Positions 50,173 to 60,400 of a stretch of 64,000 nt of DNA are shown here, one piece after another (position 1 is the first letter of the stretch; every line of letters begins with the position of its first letter). The DNA comes from Dyadobacter sp. CY347 (GTDB taxonomy: Bacteria > Bacteroidota > Bacteroidia > Cytophagales > Spirosomataceae). The notes under the pieces were generated by a model. That model saw only the letters and a program-made list of their open reading frames with translations, ran no database searches and was not told the DNA's origin. The stretch is from the NCBI RefSeq assembly GCF_021502655.1, contig NZ_JAKFFT010000004.1, positions 558,001 through 622,000 of the forward strand, given 5' to 3'. A program made the position numbers and the translations under genes.

Positions 50173-50589
50173 ATGAAAATTGCGTTAATAGACCAGCACC
50201 CGGTCCTTCGTTCGGGCATGCGTATCTTCCTCAGGGAACACTTCCAAAACCTCACAATGCTTCAAACATCGTGTTTGCAATCATTTAAAAAATGTGAGGA
50301 ACAGCACACGTTTGACATTATTATCATCGGCATGACCGAGGAAGCGGAAAGCGTAGATAAGGTTGCATTAAAGCGCATTATGCATGAATATCCTGAATCG
50401 TCATTTGTAGTGTATGCAGGAAAATTACAACGTGAGCTGGCCAATTCGCTGCTGAATGAGGGAGTTAGTGGCTATTTACTGAAAACCAATCATCCCAACG
50501 AACTCGTCACGTGCATTAACACGGTTATCAAGGGTGATAAATATCTGTGTGACGAAATAAAAAACTCCACGAACGTATATCCATTGTAG
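50173..50589 (+). CDS. Degenerate stand-alone receiver domain lacking the phospho-acceptor Asp
   Basis: A 138-residue receiver-fold protein resembling NarL-family regulators at the N-terminus (IALIDQHPVLRSGMRIFLRE). The acidic pocket is reduced to Asp7-Gln8, and the phospho-acceptor position in FDIIIIGMTEE is Gly53, not Asp. The switch Lys is kept in YLLKTNHPNEL. The protein stops where the LuxR HTH would start (ends NVYPL). It cannot be phosphorylated in the usual way and has no DNA-binding domain, so it may act as a decoy or adapter for the adjacent kinase or regulator. Alternatively it is a decayed response regulator. It is followed 2 bp later by a lipoprotein gene. Confidence 0.75.
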   Translation: MKIALIDQHPVLRSGMRIFLREHFQNLTMLQTSCLQSFKKCEEQHTFDIIIIGMTEEAESVDKVALKRIMHEYPESSFVVYAGKLQRELANSLLNEGVSGYLLKTNHPNELVTCINTVIKGDKYLCDEIKNSTNVYPL

Positions 50590-50591
50590 TT

Positions 50592-50960
50592 ATGAATGTT
50601 AAATGGCGGCTATTAGGCCTTTTCATGACGCTATCGCTTCTGGGGGCTTGTGTTTTAATATTAAATCACGACAAACAAAACGATGTGATCGCAATCAGGG
50701 CCCATCGGGCAAACCCTTCCAGCATTTACATTAAAAGGGAGATCAAAACCGATCTGTATGATCCGGCCGAAGGCCCAGCGCCGCTTACCGGCTGGGAAAC
50801 GAGTGGTGTAGGCGCTGGCGAAAGGGAAAGAAGGATGCAAACCAGAACTGCAACACGTCCAAAGCAAAAGGCTCCCGCAGATAGTTCACAGGCAGGCAAT
50901 GCCGTGCAAGAGCGGGACAGTTCGGCAGCTGCAAACCGCGATTCAGCTGCGTCCAGATAA
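50592..50960 (+). CDS. Small lipoprotein with disordered polar tail
   Basis: A 122-residue protein with a lipobox (LLGAC, Cys20) after a hydrophobic stretch, then a polar low-complexity tail rich in Arg, Ala, Ser and Glu (RERRMQTRTATRPKQKAP, SSAAANRDSAASR). No domain is recognised. It starts 2 bp after the degenerate receiver stop, so it probably shares its transcript. Position +2 after the Cys is Leu, not acidic, so it may stay on the periplasmic side. Existence is supported by the good start and lipobox; function unknown. Confidence 0.65.
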   Translation: MNVKWRLLGLFMTLSLLGACVLILNHDKQNDVIAIRAHRANPSSIYIKREIKTDLYDPAEGPAPLTGWETSGVGAGERERRMQTRTATRPKQKAPADSSQAGNAVQERDSSAAANRDSAASR

Positions 50961-50995
50961 TATTTGTTGTTGATCGGGGCGAATTGTCGCGTAAG

Positions 50996-51011
50996 ATTTG
51001 TTTAAACAAAT
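50996..51011. promoter_or_regulatory. 16-bp perfect palindrome upstream of the metallo-beta-lactamase gene
   Basis: ATTTGTTTAAACAAAT is a perfect palindrome starting 60 bp before the lactamase ATG. It could be an operator for a dimeric regulator. It overlaps a near-consensus -7-like TAAGATTTG (50992-51000), so binding there could block or reposition transcription. Confidence 0.4.
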
Positions 51012-51055
51012 GAATTCATTTTGTTTTACTAAATCATAATCAACGATGCGCAACG

Positions 51056-51790
51056 ATGAAACAACTCCTGTTATTAAGCCTTCTATTTTTTCTTGCATGC
51101 TGTAAATCTGCCAAGATCTCTGACAAAAGTTTTGCCAAAGAAGACATTATCGTCGAGCGGGTAAAGCCAAACGTTTACCGGCACATTACTTACTTCCAGA
51201 GCGAGACATTTGGTAAAGTGCCTTGTAACGGGATGGTTGTGTTTGATAAAGGGGAAGCCATTATTTTTGATACGCCGGTTGATGATTCTACATCATCGCA
51301 ACTCATCAGCTGGGTTCAGGATAGTCTTGATTGTAAGGTGGTTGCCATCATTGCAACCCATTTTCATGAAGATTGCGTAGGCGGGCTCAAAGCTTTCCAC
51401 AGCCGCGGAATTCCTTCCTACGCCGAGAACAGGACCATCGTTTCAGCCAGGCTCAAAAATTTCCCGACTCCTGAAAAAGGGTTTGATAACAAGCTTGCAT
51501 TGAAAGTCGGCAACAGGGATGTGGTTACTGAATTTTTTGGCGAAGGACATACGAAAGACAATGTTGTAGGCTATTTCCCAAGCGAAAAAGTAATGTTTGG
51601 CGGATGCCTCATTAAGGAAGTTGGGGCAGGAAAAGGGAACCTGGAAGACGCGAACGAAAGCGCATGGCCCGCAACGGTTACCAAGTTGAAACAGCGGTAT
51701 CCCGACGTCGAGGTCGTCATTCCGGGGCATGGAAAATCAGGCGACACTGCGCTGCTAGACTATACGATCAAGTTGTTTGAAAAGAAATAA
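51056..51790 (+). CDS. bla: Subclass B1 metallo-beta-lactamase, lipoprotein-type
   Basis: A 244-residue protein with an N-terminal export segment ending in a Cys pair (FLACCKS, Cys15), suggesting a lipid anchor. All B1 zinc ligands are visible: His102, His104 and Asp106 in THFHEDCVGG, His165 in GEGHTKDN, Cys184 in FGGCLIK and His225 in IPGHGKSG. Cys184 (standard Cys221) and Lys187 define B1 rather than B2, B3 or other MBL-fold hydrolases. Such enzymes hydrolyse penicillins, cephalosporins and carbapenems in the periplasm. No mobile element or other resistance gene is nearby, so it looks intrinsic. Expression level and spectrum are unknown. Confidence 0.9.
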   Translation: MKQLLLLSLLFFLACCKSAKISDKSFAKEDIIVERVKPNVYRHITYFQSETFGKVPCNGMVVFDKGEAIIFDTPVDDSTSSQLISWVQDSLDCKVVAIIATHFHEDCVGGLKAFHSRGIPSYAENRTIVSARLKNFPTPEKGFDNKLALKVGNRDVVTEFFGEGHTKDNVVGYFPSEKVMFGGCLIKEVGAGKGNLEDANESAWPATVTKLKQRYPDVEVVIPGHGKSGDTALLDYTIKLFEKK

Positions 51791-51958
51791 ATCAATCGGA
51801 TTTAAGTGATTTGACCGGGTTTAATGTGGCCGTTTTGCGTCGAATTCTACATAACCCGCGCTATCCGGAAAAATTGTTTCCAACCATTTTTTATTAGGAT
51901 GTTTCTAAGTAACTAGAAGGACATTTAACATATCAATCTACCTAACCATCAACGACCT

Positions 51959-52912
51959 ATGCGCGCTGTTTCCCTATTAGTTTGCTTGATTATTGTGGCA
52001 ATTTTCGCCGGTTGTAACCATCACAATCCAGACTTGGTAAACCCGGTCATCGGCAACATCAGTTTTGTTGAGAAATTTGGATTTGAACCTGATGAGGACA
52101 TAGATAATGAGCTTCGGATCAAAACGCACCTCCTTTACGTGGAGCGCCTTCTACGAAAAAAGGATGTTTCGCACCTCAGCAATGAATACAGATCCCGGCG
52201 GACACATCTGCTCAACCTGCTCCGAAGCTATGCACAAGCTGGGAAATATCCGAAAAACTACGACTATCAAGGGCAGCGCAAACCCTGTTTCATAGACAAA
52301 GACCAGAACATTTGCGCGGTAGGTTATCTGGTTGAACAGACTGCGGGCAGGCGCACAGCAGAGTTTATTAACGCGGATTACCAGTATGCCGACATTCTGG
52401 ATATGGATAGCGAATCAGTTGATAGCTGGATAGCTTCGAGCGGGTTGACCAAGAAAGAATGTGCGATGATTCAGCCTACCTATGGCTCTTATCCCTATCC
52501 GGATCAAGCGTCGAACCGGGTTAAGCCCATGTATGCCATCAGTTCAGCGGTCTTGATGGGGGCAAATGCCACTTTTAATGTGATCAATGTTGCAGATATC
52601 GCCAGGGGTGGTAACTCAAAAACGGCCCCGGTCCTCGGGCTTCTGGCGGGAACGAGCCAGGTGACGATGGGTGCTTTTGGTTTTTCTCGCGAAAGGCGTT
52701 TGACCAAATATGACAATTCGCCTCAATTCACCAGCCAGGGCCGCCTTTCGTTGTTCAATATAGGCATTGGCACCACTACCATTCTACTAAGCAGCTGGAA
52801 TCTATTAAGGCAGAAAAAAATGGAGCAAAAACGCACATCCTGGAACATTTACGGCTTTCCGGCTGGTAACAATCAGGCTGGGGTAGGGCTAAGTTTTAGC
52901 AGGAAGATCTGA
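51959..52912 (+). CDS. Lipoprotein of unknown function with conserved Cys motif and two C-terminal helices
   Basis: A 317-residue protein with a lipobox (IFAGC, Cys19). The central part has a long charged helix (THLLYVERLLRKKDVSHL, YRSRRTHLLNLLRSY) and the phrase QRKPCFIDKDQNICAVGYLV, where two Cys could form a disulfide; I have the impression that this core recurs in Bacteroidota lipoproteins but do not know a function. Two hydrophobic segments follow near residues 195-210 and 265-280. It lies 29 bp before the hybrid sensor's upstream TTG, on the same strand, but there is no sign of coupling. Calling it a sensor partner would be speculative. Confidence 0.7.
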   Translation: MRAVSLLVCLIIVAIFAGCNHHNPDLVNPVIGNISFVEKFGFEPDEDIDNELRIKTHLLYVERLLRKKDVSHLSNEYRSRRTHLLNLLRSYAQAGKYPKNYDYQGQRKPCFIDKDQNICAVGYLVEQTAGRRTAEFINADYQYADILDMDSESVDSWIASSGLTKKECAMIQPTYGSYPYPDQASNRVKPMYAISSAVLMGANATFNVINVADIARGGNSKTAPVLGLLAGTSQVTMGAFGFSRERRLTKYDNSPQFTSQGRLSLFNIGIGTTTILLSSWNLLRQKKMEQKRTSWNIYGFPAGNNQAGVGLSFSRKI

Positions 52913-52959
52913 TAGTGATGGTTGCGTGGCAATAACATTGTTTGCGCGCCCTGGATCGC

Positions 52960-55900
52960 ATGTACATTCGCATTGAAGAATTTGTAAGAATTCAGGCAAA
53001 AGATTCGTTTTTTTGCGTGATGCGAAATTGCTTTTGGTGTTTTTGTTGGGTCATAGCCATCGTGCTGGGTGGGGTGGAAAGAGGCATGGCTCAATCCAAT
53101 GAATACCAGTTTGCACGCTACAACACCGAACGCGGTTTATCCCACAATGAAGTTAACTGCTTCCTGAAAGACAGCCGCGGGTTTGTATGGATCGGCACGG
53201 CAAATGGCCTTAACCGCTTCGACGGATATGCATTTCGTGTTTTCAAGCACATTCAAGGCGATTCCACCACCATTTCGAATCACCGCATCAATGCCATATT
53301 TGAAGATCCGCAGGGTTATATCTGGATCAGTACACAAGTGGGGTTTGACATATATGACCCTATTTCCGAGCGCATTGACCATAATGCAGACTTAGCAGCC
53401 AAAAGGCTCGGACTGCCCGATGCCAATTTCAGCCGCATTTTTAAAACCCGCTCCGGCGACTACTGGATCAATCACAACCGGCTGGGATTGGTGAAATTCA
53501 TTACGCGCTCTAAAAAGCTGGTTAAGGTCAAATTCAGTCCTTCCGAAGACTCATCCGAACCCGCCAAGCGCCTGATTTCCGACTTCGATGAGGACGCGCA
53601 GGGCAATCTTTGGGTGGTGTGTGATGATGGTTTCCTCGCGCGCGTACATGCGAACACGTACGTTGTGGACGTGCAAAGTGCTATGTTGCAGAACAGGAAC
53701 CTTGGTAATTTGTCCAATCATAAGGTGTTCGTGGATGATGATGGCGAACCCTGGGTTTATGTCGTGAAAGCTGCATTAGGCGCTTTTTATTTTGATTTCA
53801 AAAACAACACATTACGCATTGCCAACACCGCGGGCGCAGATTTCCGTCTCAGCAATAATACAGTAAGCTCAATGGTCACCGGCCCGGACGGCCGAGTTTG
53901 GATGGGCACAGACCATGGCGGCATTAATGTGGTGGATAAAAAGCGCGGGACGGTTTCGACGATGCTGTTCAACCCCGGAGATCCAAGAACGATCAGCCAA
54001 AACAGCATTCAGGCGTTGTATAAGGACCCTACGGGCATGATCTGGGCCGGGACGTTCAAGAAAGGATTTTGCAGTTATCATAAGAATATTTTCAAATTTT
54101 CGCTTATTCAACATGCTCCCGGCGACCCGCGAAGCCTGCCTTTTGACGATGTGAATATGTTTGTGGAGGATAAAAAAGGAAATCTCTGGCTGGGTATGAA
54201 CGGGGGAGGGCTAGTTTATTTTGATCGTAAAAACAACACTTTCAGGCAGTACAAAAACATCCCGGGTGATCCCGCCAGTTTGAGTAACAATGTGATTGTC
54301 AGCTTATGTCTTGATAAAAGCAATGTGCTTTGGATAGGAACCTATTTCGGCGGGCTCAACACTTTTGATGGCAAAACATTCACACGTTACCTGCACGATC
54401 CGGCCGATTCCACGAGCCTTATCGACGACCGCGTCTGGGAAATTTTCGAAGATTCGCAAAAACGCCTTTGGGTAGGAACGCTGGCCGATGGGCTCGATTT
54501 ATTTGACAGGAACAAAAAGACATTCCGGCATTACCAGAGGCTGGCTCCCAACTCCGTCAGCTCGGATTACATTTCGGCTATGCTGGAAGATAAGCAGGGC
54601 AATATTTGGATCGGAACCGCAAACGGGATCGACGTTTTAATGCGGCAAACGGGGCGTTTTATACATTATGCCTACAAAGCCGGGGATCCCAAAAGCCTGA
54701 GCAGCGATGCGGTAACTTCGCTCGCAGAGGATAATTTCGGAAACATCTGGATCGGGACTTCGGAAGGGCTGAACCGCTACGATGCGCGAAAAAATGCATT
54801 CGTGGCCTATGACACGCGTCACGGCCTGCCGGATAATTCGGTTCTGACGGTGGCCGTCGACGGAATGCAGAACTTGTGGCTTGGTACGCCCAAAGGCTTG
54901 GTCAATGTGAATATTTCCAGGCGTTCCGGTGGATTGCCTCTGACATTGCAGGTGCGTACATTTAATGAAGTTGATGGTTTGCAGGGTAGGGGATTCAATG
55001 AAAACGCAGCGCTAAGGCTTCAATCGGGCGAAATGGTTTTTGGCGGGGCCAACGGTTTCTCCATTTTTGACCCAAAACAAATTACAAACGAGCGCACCGC
55101 AACAACGGTCATGCTTACCGATTTTCAGATCTTCAATAAAAGCATTCAACCTGGCGAACGCTTCGATGGAGAAGCCGTGCTAACCAAATCCATTTCGCTT
55201 ACAGACCGCATTGTGCTGAAATACAGCCAAAACGTGTTCACGATCGAATTCGCCGCGCTAAATTTTCTCCATCCCGAAAAAAACCATTACCAGTATACAT
55301 TGGAAGGGTTTAACGAACAGTGGTTTGAAGCCGACAATACGCGCAAGGTAACTTACACCAACCTCGATCCGGGGACTTATGTTTTTAAAGTAAGAATGAA
55401 AGAGGGCGGCGCGTCAACCGAGCGTAGCCTGCGCGTGGTGATCCTGCCGCCTTTCTGGCGGACGCCCTGGGCCTATCTGTTGTATTTCCTGGTTGCGGCC
55501 GGCGCATTGATGGTCGCGCGATGGATCCTGATCGAGCGGGAGCGCATGAACTTCAAACTCGAACAGGAGCGACAGTATGCCCAGCAATTGCACGAGCTGG
55601 ATATGATGAAGATCCGTTTTTTTACCAATGTAAGCCACGAATTCCGTACGCCGCTTACCCTGATGCTTACTCCGTTGGAAAACTTGTTGAAAAGCATTCG
55701 CTCGGATCATGCCGTCCACAGGCAATTGTCGCTGGTCCACCGGAATGCGCAGCGGCTTTTTAATCTGGTAACCCAAATGCTCGATTTCAAAAAGCTGGAA
55801 GTGGAGGAAACGCAGTTCCGGCCGGAGCGTGGTGACATTGTGCGTTTTCTGCGGCAAATCGCACAAACATTCTCGGATCTGTCTGAGCATAAGCACATTC

Positions 55901-57156
55901 GTTATCGGTTTGAAAGTGAATTGACATCCCGTTATGCCGATTTTGATCAGGATAAATTGTCCAAAGTCATGTATAACCTGCTTTCGAATGCATTCAAATT
56001 CACGCCTGAAAATGGCCGCGTTACAGTGACTTTGCGCATTGTGGATCAGGATGATAACGAGGCTTTGGAGATCAGTGTGGCAGATTCCGGGATCGGGATT
56101 CCGCCTGATGCCCAGGCCAAGGTTTTCGAAAGGTTTTACCAGCATCCGATGCCCGACAATATGATGAACCAGGGCAGCGGGATCGGGCTGGCGATTGCCT
56201 GGGAATTTGTCAGGATGCACGGCGGCACCATTGACCTGGAAAGCGCGGTGGGACGAGGGAGCACATTTACAGTCACGTTACCATTGCAGGAAAGCGCATC
56301 GCGTATGCATGCATTGCCAGCGGCAGAAACATTAACAGCGATCCAAACTGACGTTGAAATAGAGCTTCCTGCGGAAAAGTCCGTGAAAAACAAGCCGCTC
56401 GTGCTGCTCGTGGAGGACAATGATGAGTTCAGGGTGTATTTAAAAGAAGTATTTCAAAAAGAATACGACATCCTGGAAGCGGCCAACGGGAAAATAGGAC
56501 TGGAAATTACCTTGGAACAAATCCCCGACCTGATCGTAAGCGACGTCATGATGCCCGAAATGGACGGGATCGAGCTGTGCCGCATCATTAAGACCGACCG
56601 GCGCATTTCACACATTCCGGTAGTGCTGCTCACGGCCCGGGCGGAGGAAGAGCAGCAATTGCAGGGTTACCAGACTGGCGCCGATGCCTATGTGACCAAG
56701 CCTTTCCGGCTGGACATTCTGCAAGTCAGGATCGCTAACCTGATCCGCCAGCGCGAGCAGTTGCAGCAGGAATTTCAGCAGCACGTGGAGATCCGTCCGA
56801 GCGAAGTGGCGATCCGTTCGCTGGACGAGGAATTTGTAAACAGCGCGGTGAAAGTGGTGGAAGCCAACCTGCCCAATGCGGAATTCACCGTAGAAGAACT
56901 GAGCGATGCCATGTCCATGAGCCGCATGTATTTGTATAAAAAAATCCTTTCTCTGACAGGCAAGACGCCCATTGAATTCATCCGCATTATCCGCATCCGC
57001 AGAGGGGCGAGCCTGCTGGAAAAAAGCCAGCTATCCATTTCCGAAATCGCCTATCAGATCGGTTTCAACAACCCGAAATACTTCGCAAAACTCTTTAAAG
57101 AAGAGTATAATATGCTTCCCACAGCCTATCGCAAAGAGCACCTCGGCCAGGAATAG
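52960..57156 (+). CDS. Hybrid two-component system protein (propeller sensor, kinase, receiver and AraC HTH)
   Basis: 1398 residues from ATG 52960; starting at ATG 53020 would put the signal/anchor (CFWCFCWVIAIVLGG) at the N-terminus. The periplasmic sensor is made of two-component propeller repeats (YNTERGLSHNEVNCF and many later WIGT-type blades) and a Y_Y_Y domain (about 720-790). After one helix come a kinase with His893 in NVSHEFRTPLTL, an ATPase (DSGIGIPPDAQAK, GSGIGLAIAWEF), a receiver (LLVEDNDEF, Asp1195 in SDVMMPEMDG) and an AraC HTH (MSRMYLYKKIL, IGFNNPKYFAKLFKEEY). HTCS proteins sense oligosaccharides and activate the neighbouring PUL, here the SusC-D operon 301 bp downstream. Confidence 0.93.
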   Translation: MYIRIEEFVRIQAKDSFFCVMRNCFWCFCWVIAIVLGGVERGMAQSNEYQFARYNTERGLSHNEVNCFLKDSRGFVWIGTANGLNRFDGYAFRVFKHIQGDSTTISNHRINAIFEDPQGYIWISTQVGFDIYDPISERIDHNADLAAKRLGLPDANFSRIFKTRSGDYWINHNRLGLVKFITRSKKLVKVKFSPSEDSSEPAKRLISDFDEDAQGNLWVVCDDGFLARVHANTYVVDVQSAMLQNRNLGNLSNHKVFVDDDGEPWVYVVKAALGAFYFDFKNNTLRIANTAGADFRLSNNTVSSMVTGPDGRVWMGTDHGGINVVDKKRGTVSTMLFNPGDPRTISQNSIQALYKDPTGMIWAGTFKKGFCSYHKNIFKFSLIQHAPGDPRSLPFDDVNMFVEDKKGNLWLGMNGGGLVYFDRKNNTFRQYKNIPGDPASLSNNVIVSLCLDKSNVLWIGTYFGGLNTFDGKTFTRYLHDPADSTSLIDDRVWEIFEDSQKRLWVGTLADGLDLFDRNKKTFRHYQRLAPNSVSSDYISAMLEDKQGNIWIGTANGIDVLMRQTGRFIHYAYKAGDPKSLSSDAVTSLAEDNFGNIWIGTSEGLNRYDARKNAFVAYDTRHGLPDNSVLTVAVDGMQNLWLGTPKGLVNVNISRRSGGLPLTLQVRTFNEVDGLQGRGFNENAALRLQSGEMVFGGANGFSIFDPKQITNERTATTVMLTDFQIFNKSIQPGERFDGEAVLTKSISLTDRIVLKYSQNVFTIEFAALNFLHPEKNHYQYTLEGFNEQWFEADNTRKVTYTNLDPGTYVFKVRMKEGGASTERSLRVVILPPFWRTPWAYLLYFLVAAGALMVARWILIERERMNFKLEQERQYAQQLHELDMMKIRFFTNVSHEFRTPLTLMLTPLENLLKSIRSDHAVHRQLSLVHRNAQRLFNLVTQMLDFKKLEVEETQFRPERGDIVRFLRQIAQTFSDLSEHKHIRYRFESELTSRYADFDQDKLSKVMYNLLSNAFKFTPENGRVTVTLRIVDQDDNEALEISVADSGIGIPPDAQAKVFERFYQHPMPDNMMNQGSGIGLAIAWEFVRMHGGTIDLESAVGRGSTFTVTLPLQESASRMHALPAAETLTAIQTDVEIELPAEKSVKNKPLVLLVEDNDEFRVYLKEVFQKEYDILEAANGKIGLEITLEQIPDLIVSDVMMPEMDGIELCRIIKTDRRISHIPVVLLTARAEEEQQLQGYQTGADAYVTKPFRLDILQVRIANLIRQREQLQQEFQQHVEIRPSEVAIRSLDEEFVNSAVKVVEANLPNAEFTVEELSDAMSMSRMYLYKKILSLTGKTPIEFIRIIRIRRGASLLEKSQLSISEIAYQIGFNNPKYFAKLFKEEYNMLPTAYRKEHLGQE

Positions 57157-57457
57157 TACAAAAGATCATTTTGATACTAACATATCCCCTGCATTCACTT
57201 GCTCATTACTTTCTCAATCGCCCATTTGAAATATACCCCTCAAAATGTACTCACAGGCGAAAAAATAGGGTGATTTTCTGTCTGAGTTTACAAATGAACC
57301 CCTATTTGTAAACATTTGGATCCCCTGCTGATTGTTTTTTAAAGGCACATTTGTCCAACTATTCATTCGATTTATACCAAATACGGTGCTTTACCCAGGC
57401 GTATCGGAAAAGTCTAAATCGGAAGTGAACAAATAGTCACTTATAAAACCAAACAAC
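57157..57457 (+). promoter_or_regulatory. Intergenic control region between the HTCS gene and susC
   Basis: This 301-bp AT-rich stretch has no gene and no clear terminator after the HTCS gene. It contains the inverted repeat described separately, and a TTTG at about 57352 followed roughly 17-19 bp later by TATACC, a promoter-like pair with a poor -7 element, as expected of an activator-dependent promoter. The distance to the susC ATG (57458) leaves a leader of about 75 nt. Confidence 0.5.
57286..57315. promoter_or_regulatory. Perfect 10-bp inverted repeat, candidate HTCS operator
   Basis: GTTTACAAAT (57286-57295) and its exact complement ATTTGTAAAC (57306-57315) are separated by 10 bp, so the half-sites are centred two helical turns apart. 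The site lies about 140 bp upstream of susC. That geometry suits a dimeric AraC-type regulator such as the adjacent HTCS, but it is inferred from position alone. Confidence 0.5.
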
Positions 57458-60400
57458 ATGCAACAAAATTTGTACGAAACAAGGCGGGTAAGTCGCAGCT
57501 TGCAGTTCCTCGCCGGGTTGCTACGACCTCTTCTTTTAACATTGGGGATCATGGGCGCTGGGCTGGGTGCCTTTGCGCAGGGCGATGCGAAAAAAACAAT
57601 TACCGGTACAGTGGTTTCGGTAGATGGCGATGACGGAATTCCAGGCGCGAGCGTGGTGGTGAAAGGGACCTCTAATGGAACAACTACGAATACTGCGGGC
57701 GAATTTTCGATTGAGGCGGCTTCGGGAAATACATTGGTTATTTCCTTTATCGGGTACGTGACGCAGGAAATTCCGGTAGGAAACAAGACAAAAATTGACA
57801 TCAGATTACAGGAGAGCATTGCTGCCCTGGACGAAGTGGTTGTGGTAGGATACGGAGAAATGAAGAAAACGGATGTTTCCAGCTCCCAGGTAACGGTTTC
57901 GGGCAAAGATCTGAGCAAAACCATTAATACATCGCTGGAACAAGGTCTGCAAGGTCGTGCGGCAAACGTGATGGTGCAGCAGAATTCGGGCCAGCCGGGT
58001 GCGGCGCCTTCCGTTTTGATACGCGGTTTGAGCTCGCTAACAGGCACAACGCAACCATTATATGTGATTGACGGTGTGCAGATCAAACCTGATAATATGA
58101 AGGATGATCCGAATAACCGGCCAACGGGTTTTTCAAACATTCTTTCGAGCATTAACCCGGACGATATCGAGACGATCAACGTTTTGCAAGGCCCTTCTGC
58201 CACAGCGATTTATGGTGCGGTAGGAGCGAATGGTGTTGTGATGATCACCACCAAACGCGGTAAGGCGGGCGAAGCGAAAATTACTTTCAACTCGCTGCTT
58301 ACGCTGCAATCGGAGCCTAAGCACATTGATGTGATGAACCTGCGTGAATATGCGCAGTTCAGGAATGAGGCGGCGGCTGTGGGTAGCACGGCTACGGAAC
58401 CGCAATTTGCAGATCCTTCTGTCCTGGGCGAAGGTACGAACTGGCAGAGTGCGCTTTTCCGCCCGACCACTTTGCAGAAGTATTCTGTTGGATTGAGCGG
58501 CGGCACGGAAAAATCAACTTACTATCTTTCAGGTGAGTATTTTAATCAGAAAGGAATTGTGGAAGGTTCCGGTTTCAAGCGTTATAATGGCCGTTTGAAC
58601 CTGGAAAACCAGACGCGTAACTGGCTGAAAATCGGCGCGAATATGAGCGTTGGTATCACCGAGGAAAAAGTGAATACAAACAATGGCGGTATTATCCAGC
58701 TTGCATTGGACCAAAACCCAAGTGTGCCGGTAACGAATCCGGACGGAAGCTGGGGCGGACCTGTTTCAACGCAGTTCCAGTTCACCAACCCGGTGATGAT
58801 CTCCAAAATTTACAATGATTACAACCGCCGGACTTCGATCCTGGGAAGCCTCTTTGCGGATGTGAAGCTGCTGAAAAACCTGACGTGGCACACGGAAGTG
58901 AACGGAAGCTCTGAGTTTTTGAAATACTATTCATTCCACCCTTCGTATACAATCGGCGGTTATGTGGTGTCGCAAGATGCAGCGACTTCGACGCGTTCGG
59001 TGAACACCAATAACTGGTGGAGCTTGCACAGCCGTATGACTTATGACTTGAAATTAGGCCTTCACGGTGTGAACATTATGGCTGGTCATGAGGCACAGGC
59101 ATTTACATATGAATCCCTGAGTGGAACACGTAAGAAGTTCATTACCAACACCATTGAGGAGCTTTCGGGCGGTGATGCATCGGTTATTTCCAATGTAAGC
59201 AACAACAGCGGCAAGGGCTCAGGATCACGTGAATCGTATTTTGCACGGGTAAATTATAGCTTTAATGAGCGTTATTTTTTACAGGGAACTTACCGGATGG
59301 ACGGTTCTTCGGCATTCCGTGAGGGACGTCGCTGGGGTAATTTCCCGGCCGTTTCGGTGGCATGGCGCGTTTCGGAAGAGCCTTTCCTGAAAAGTGTCAA
59401 TGCAATCAACGACTTGAAACTGAGGTTTGAAATCGGTCGCTCAGGCAACCAGGGAAGTGGCGGTAATGCTATTTATTCAACACTTCAAACAGTTCCAACC
59501 GGCTGGGGAACAGGCTTTTTGGCTTCCAACTTTGCCAATGAATTCCTGACCTGGGAAAAAGATGACGTGATCAATGCCGGTTTAGACTTGCATATGTTCA
59601 GCAACCGTGTGGAGTTAATTGTAGATGCGTACATTAAGAACATTACAAGCCTTATCACAGTGAACTCATATCCATTCACTTATGGCGGAGACATTGCTTA
59701 CTCACCAGGTTACCTGAGCTGGCCGGCCGTCAATGCGGGTTCTATGAAAAACCGCGGTGTGGGCTTTACGCTGAACACAGTGAACATCGACAAAGCTGGT
59801 TTCTATTGGAGAACAGGCATCAACCTTTCGTTTGACCGCAATAAGGTAACTTCACTTCTGAACCCGATCACACCGATCTGGAATGCAACTTCGGTTGGTT
59901 TCAAAACGGAAGTCGGACAACCAGCCAGTATGCTTACCGGCTACATTGCTGAGGGACTTTATCAGGATGCAGCGGACATCAAAGGCCATGCGATACAGAC
60001 ATCAAACGGTGAGCTGACCATCAACCCGCTGACAGGCAGCTGGGTAGGGGACACGAAATTCAAAGATCTGAACGGCGACGGCGTCATTGATGCAGAAGAC
60101 CGCACCGTGATCGGTAACCCATGGCCGAAGTTTACATTGGGTTTCAATAACAATATGACCTACAAAAACTTCGAGCTGAACGCATTCATGACGGGAAGTT
60201 TCAAGAATGACATCCTTAATTATCCACGTTATCGTGCAGAAGTGCCGGGTAATGGTGGTGTTTTTGGAAACCAATGGAAATCGGTGGCCAACTATGCCCG
60301 TCCGAGCAGCTATGCAGTAGGCGATGCAGAAACGGTGACGCTTACCAACCCGGGCCACGTAATTCCGCGTATTGCACCGGGCGACCCGAATGGTAACAAC

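Noticed and set aside
55414..56220. 268-codon minus-strand frame
   Set aside because: Antisense to the kinase domain of the hybrid sensor, with no recognisable motif.
57391..58203. 270-codon minus-strand frame across the susC start
   Set aside because: Antisense to the SusC N-terminus and across its control region; no protein features.
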